This document shows positions 63,583 to 64,000 of a stretch of DNA of 64,000 nt, piece after piece (position 1 is the first letter of the stretch; each line of letters starts with the position of its first letter). A model generated the notes under the pieces. The model saw only the letters and a program-made list of their open reading frames with translations, was not told the DNA's origin and did not search any database. The position numbers and the translations under genes were made by a program. The DNA lies in NCBI GenBank assembly GCA_958496175.1, contig OY292277.1, positions 6,510,001-6,574,000 of the forward strand. The letters are read 5' to 3'. The stretch comes from Sisyra terminalis (taxonomy: Eukaryota > Arthropoda > Insecta > Neuroptera > Sisyridae).

Positions 63583-63712
63583 ATGACGACGCACCAGGAT
63601 ACGGGATCATCGCTGGACTATGCCCAGTCGCTGGCCATTCCCGATAATGCACTCGACAGGAAAGACTCAATTAGTGTGCGACATCCGGGTGTCACCAAAA
63701 GTCAAATGCGAG
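63583..63712 (+). CDS. Probable first coding exon of an unrecognised gene
   Basis: A splice acceptor (TTTCTTTGTGTAG) ends at 63477 and is followed by GC-rich 5' UTR. ATG at 63583 begins MTTHQDTGSSLDYAQSLAIP and then DNALDRKDSISVRHPGVTKS. The codons are GC-rich at third positions, unlike the AT-rich DNA on both sides, which argues for real coding sequence. The exon may end at 63712 with an AG|GCAAGT donor of the rare GC type; otherwise the frame stops at 63726 after 47 codons. The peptide is polar and Ser/Asp-rich, like a cytosolic N-terminus, with no membrane segment. I do not recognise the family; the rest of the gene lies right of the window. Confidence 0.5.
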
Positions 63713-63831
63713 GCAAGTACCAGTAACTATTCGTGACACAAATTCCTAGACTTCCCAGATCTCACTCCCTTTTGGTACTCTTCCATTATTTTTGTTCTAG
63801 AAACTGATCACTTTTTGAAAAAGGTATTCAA

Positions 63832-64000
63832 GCTATTCAAATTTTAAATTTCCCCCTGGAATCCCAATCGAGCGCCACGAAATGTCTTGATTTAATTTCC
63901 AATTGTCATAGTAAACTGATTTAATTGTTGGCCGCTTTGGTTATAAATTGATTAAATTGCAACAATTTCACCTAGATATAATTGCAACTTCTCGTCTACC
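63832..64000. repeat. Right copy of the ~165-bp direct repeat
   Basis: It matches 61423-61588 in the same orientation, including GCAACAATTTCACCTAGATA. It begins about 120 bp after the coding exon and runs to the window edge. Confidence 0.75.

Overview
The window looks like insect nuclear DNA, most likely from a dipteran. It is very AT-rich, with GT-AG introns as short as 57-66 bp next to introns enlarged by repeats, and canonical AATAAA signals. Its recognisable proteins include a three-BIR/UBA/RING apoptosis inhibitor of the Diap2 type and a fatty-acid-binding protein. The order-level placement is inference from gene content and intron style. Genes occupy only about 5 percent of the window; most of the rest is repeat structure. 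|| Layout, left to right. At 2464-2688 (+) lies the terminal exon of a UPF0047/YjbQ-family protein whose earlier exons are not found here. From 3.9 to 7.6 kb there is a tandem array of ~1.05 kb units, split by a foldback insertion at 5518-6335. Further foldbacks lie at 0.8-2.0, 9.3-10.65 and 15.3-16.7 kb. A 6 kb palindrome with ~743-bp tandem units in its arms spans 18.4-24.4 kb, with Jockey-like LINE fragments beside and inside it. TMEM192 (+) is at 24573-25313, an inverted-repeat element at 26.36-27.42 kb, and a nearly perfect 382-bp palindrome at 27.6-27.97 kb. Diap2 (-), in three exons, spans 28131-32774; its second intron is almost entirely a nested foldback. A 76-codon two-exon reading frame (-) ends 50 bp upstream of the Diap2 ATG. 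More composite foldbacks follow at 33.6-35.4 and 36.3-39.4 kb, the latter with tRNA-like sequences at its arm ends and seven TGACGTCA sites. A three-exon FABP gene (-) spans 40111-49168, with an 8.6 kb first intron filled by another foldback and a ~355-bp tandem array. From 49.7 to 61.6 kb there are more tandem and foldback repeats and no convincing gene. Near the right edge, a probable first coding exon (+) starts at 63583 and may end in a GC-type splice donor. || The genes do not form a pathway: they are unrelated housekeeping and immunity genes set in a repeat-rich landscape. The unusual content is the foldback population. At least eight long palindromic, non-coding elements lie in 64 kb. 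Several families with different ends share the same internal sequence modules in the same order, and one has a visible empty-site equivalent with a 9-bp target duplication. A separate ~45-bp imperfect hairpin motif recurs eight times.
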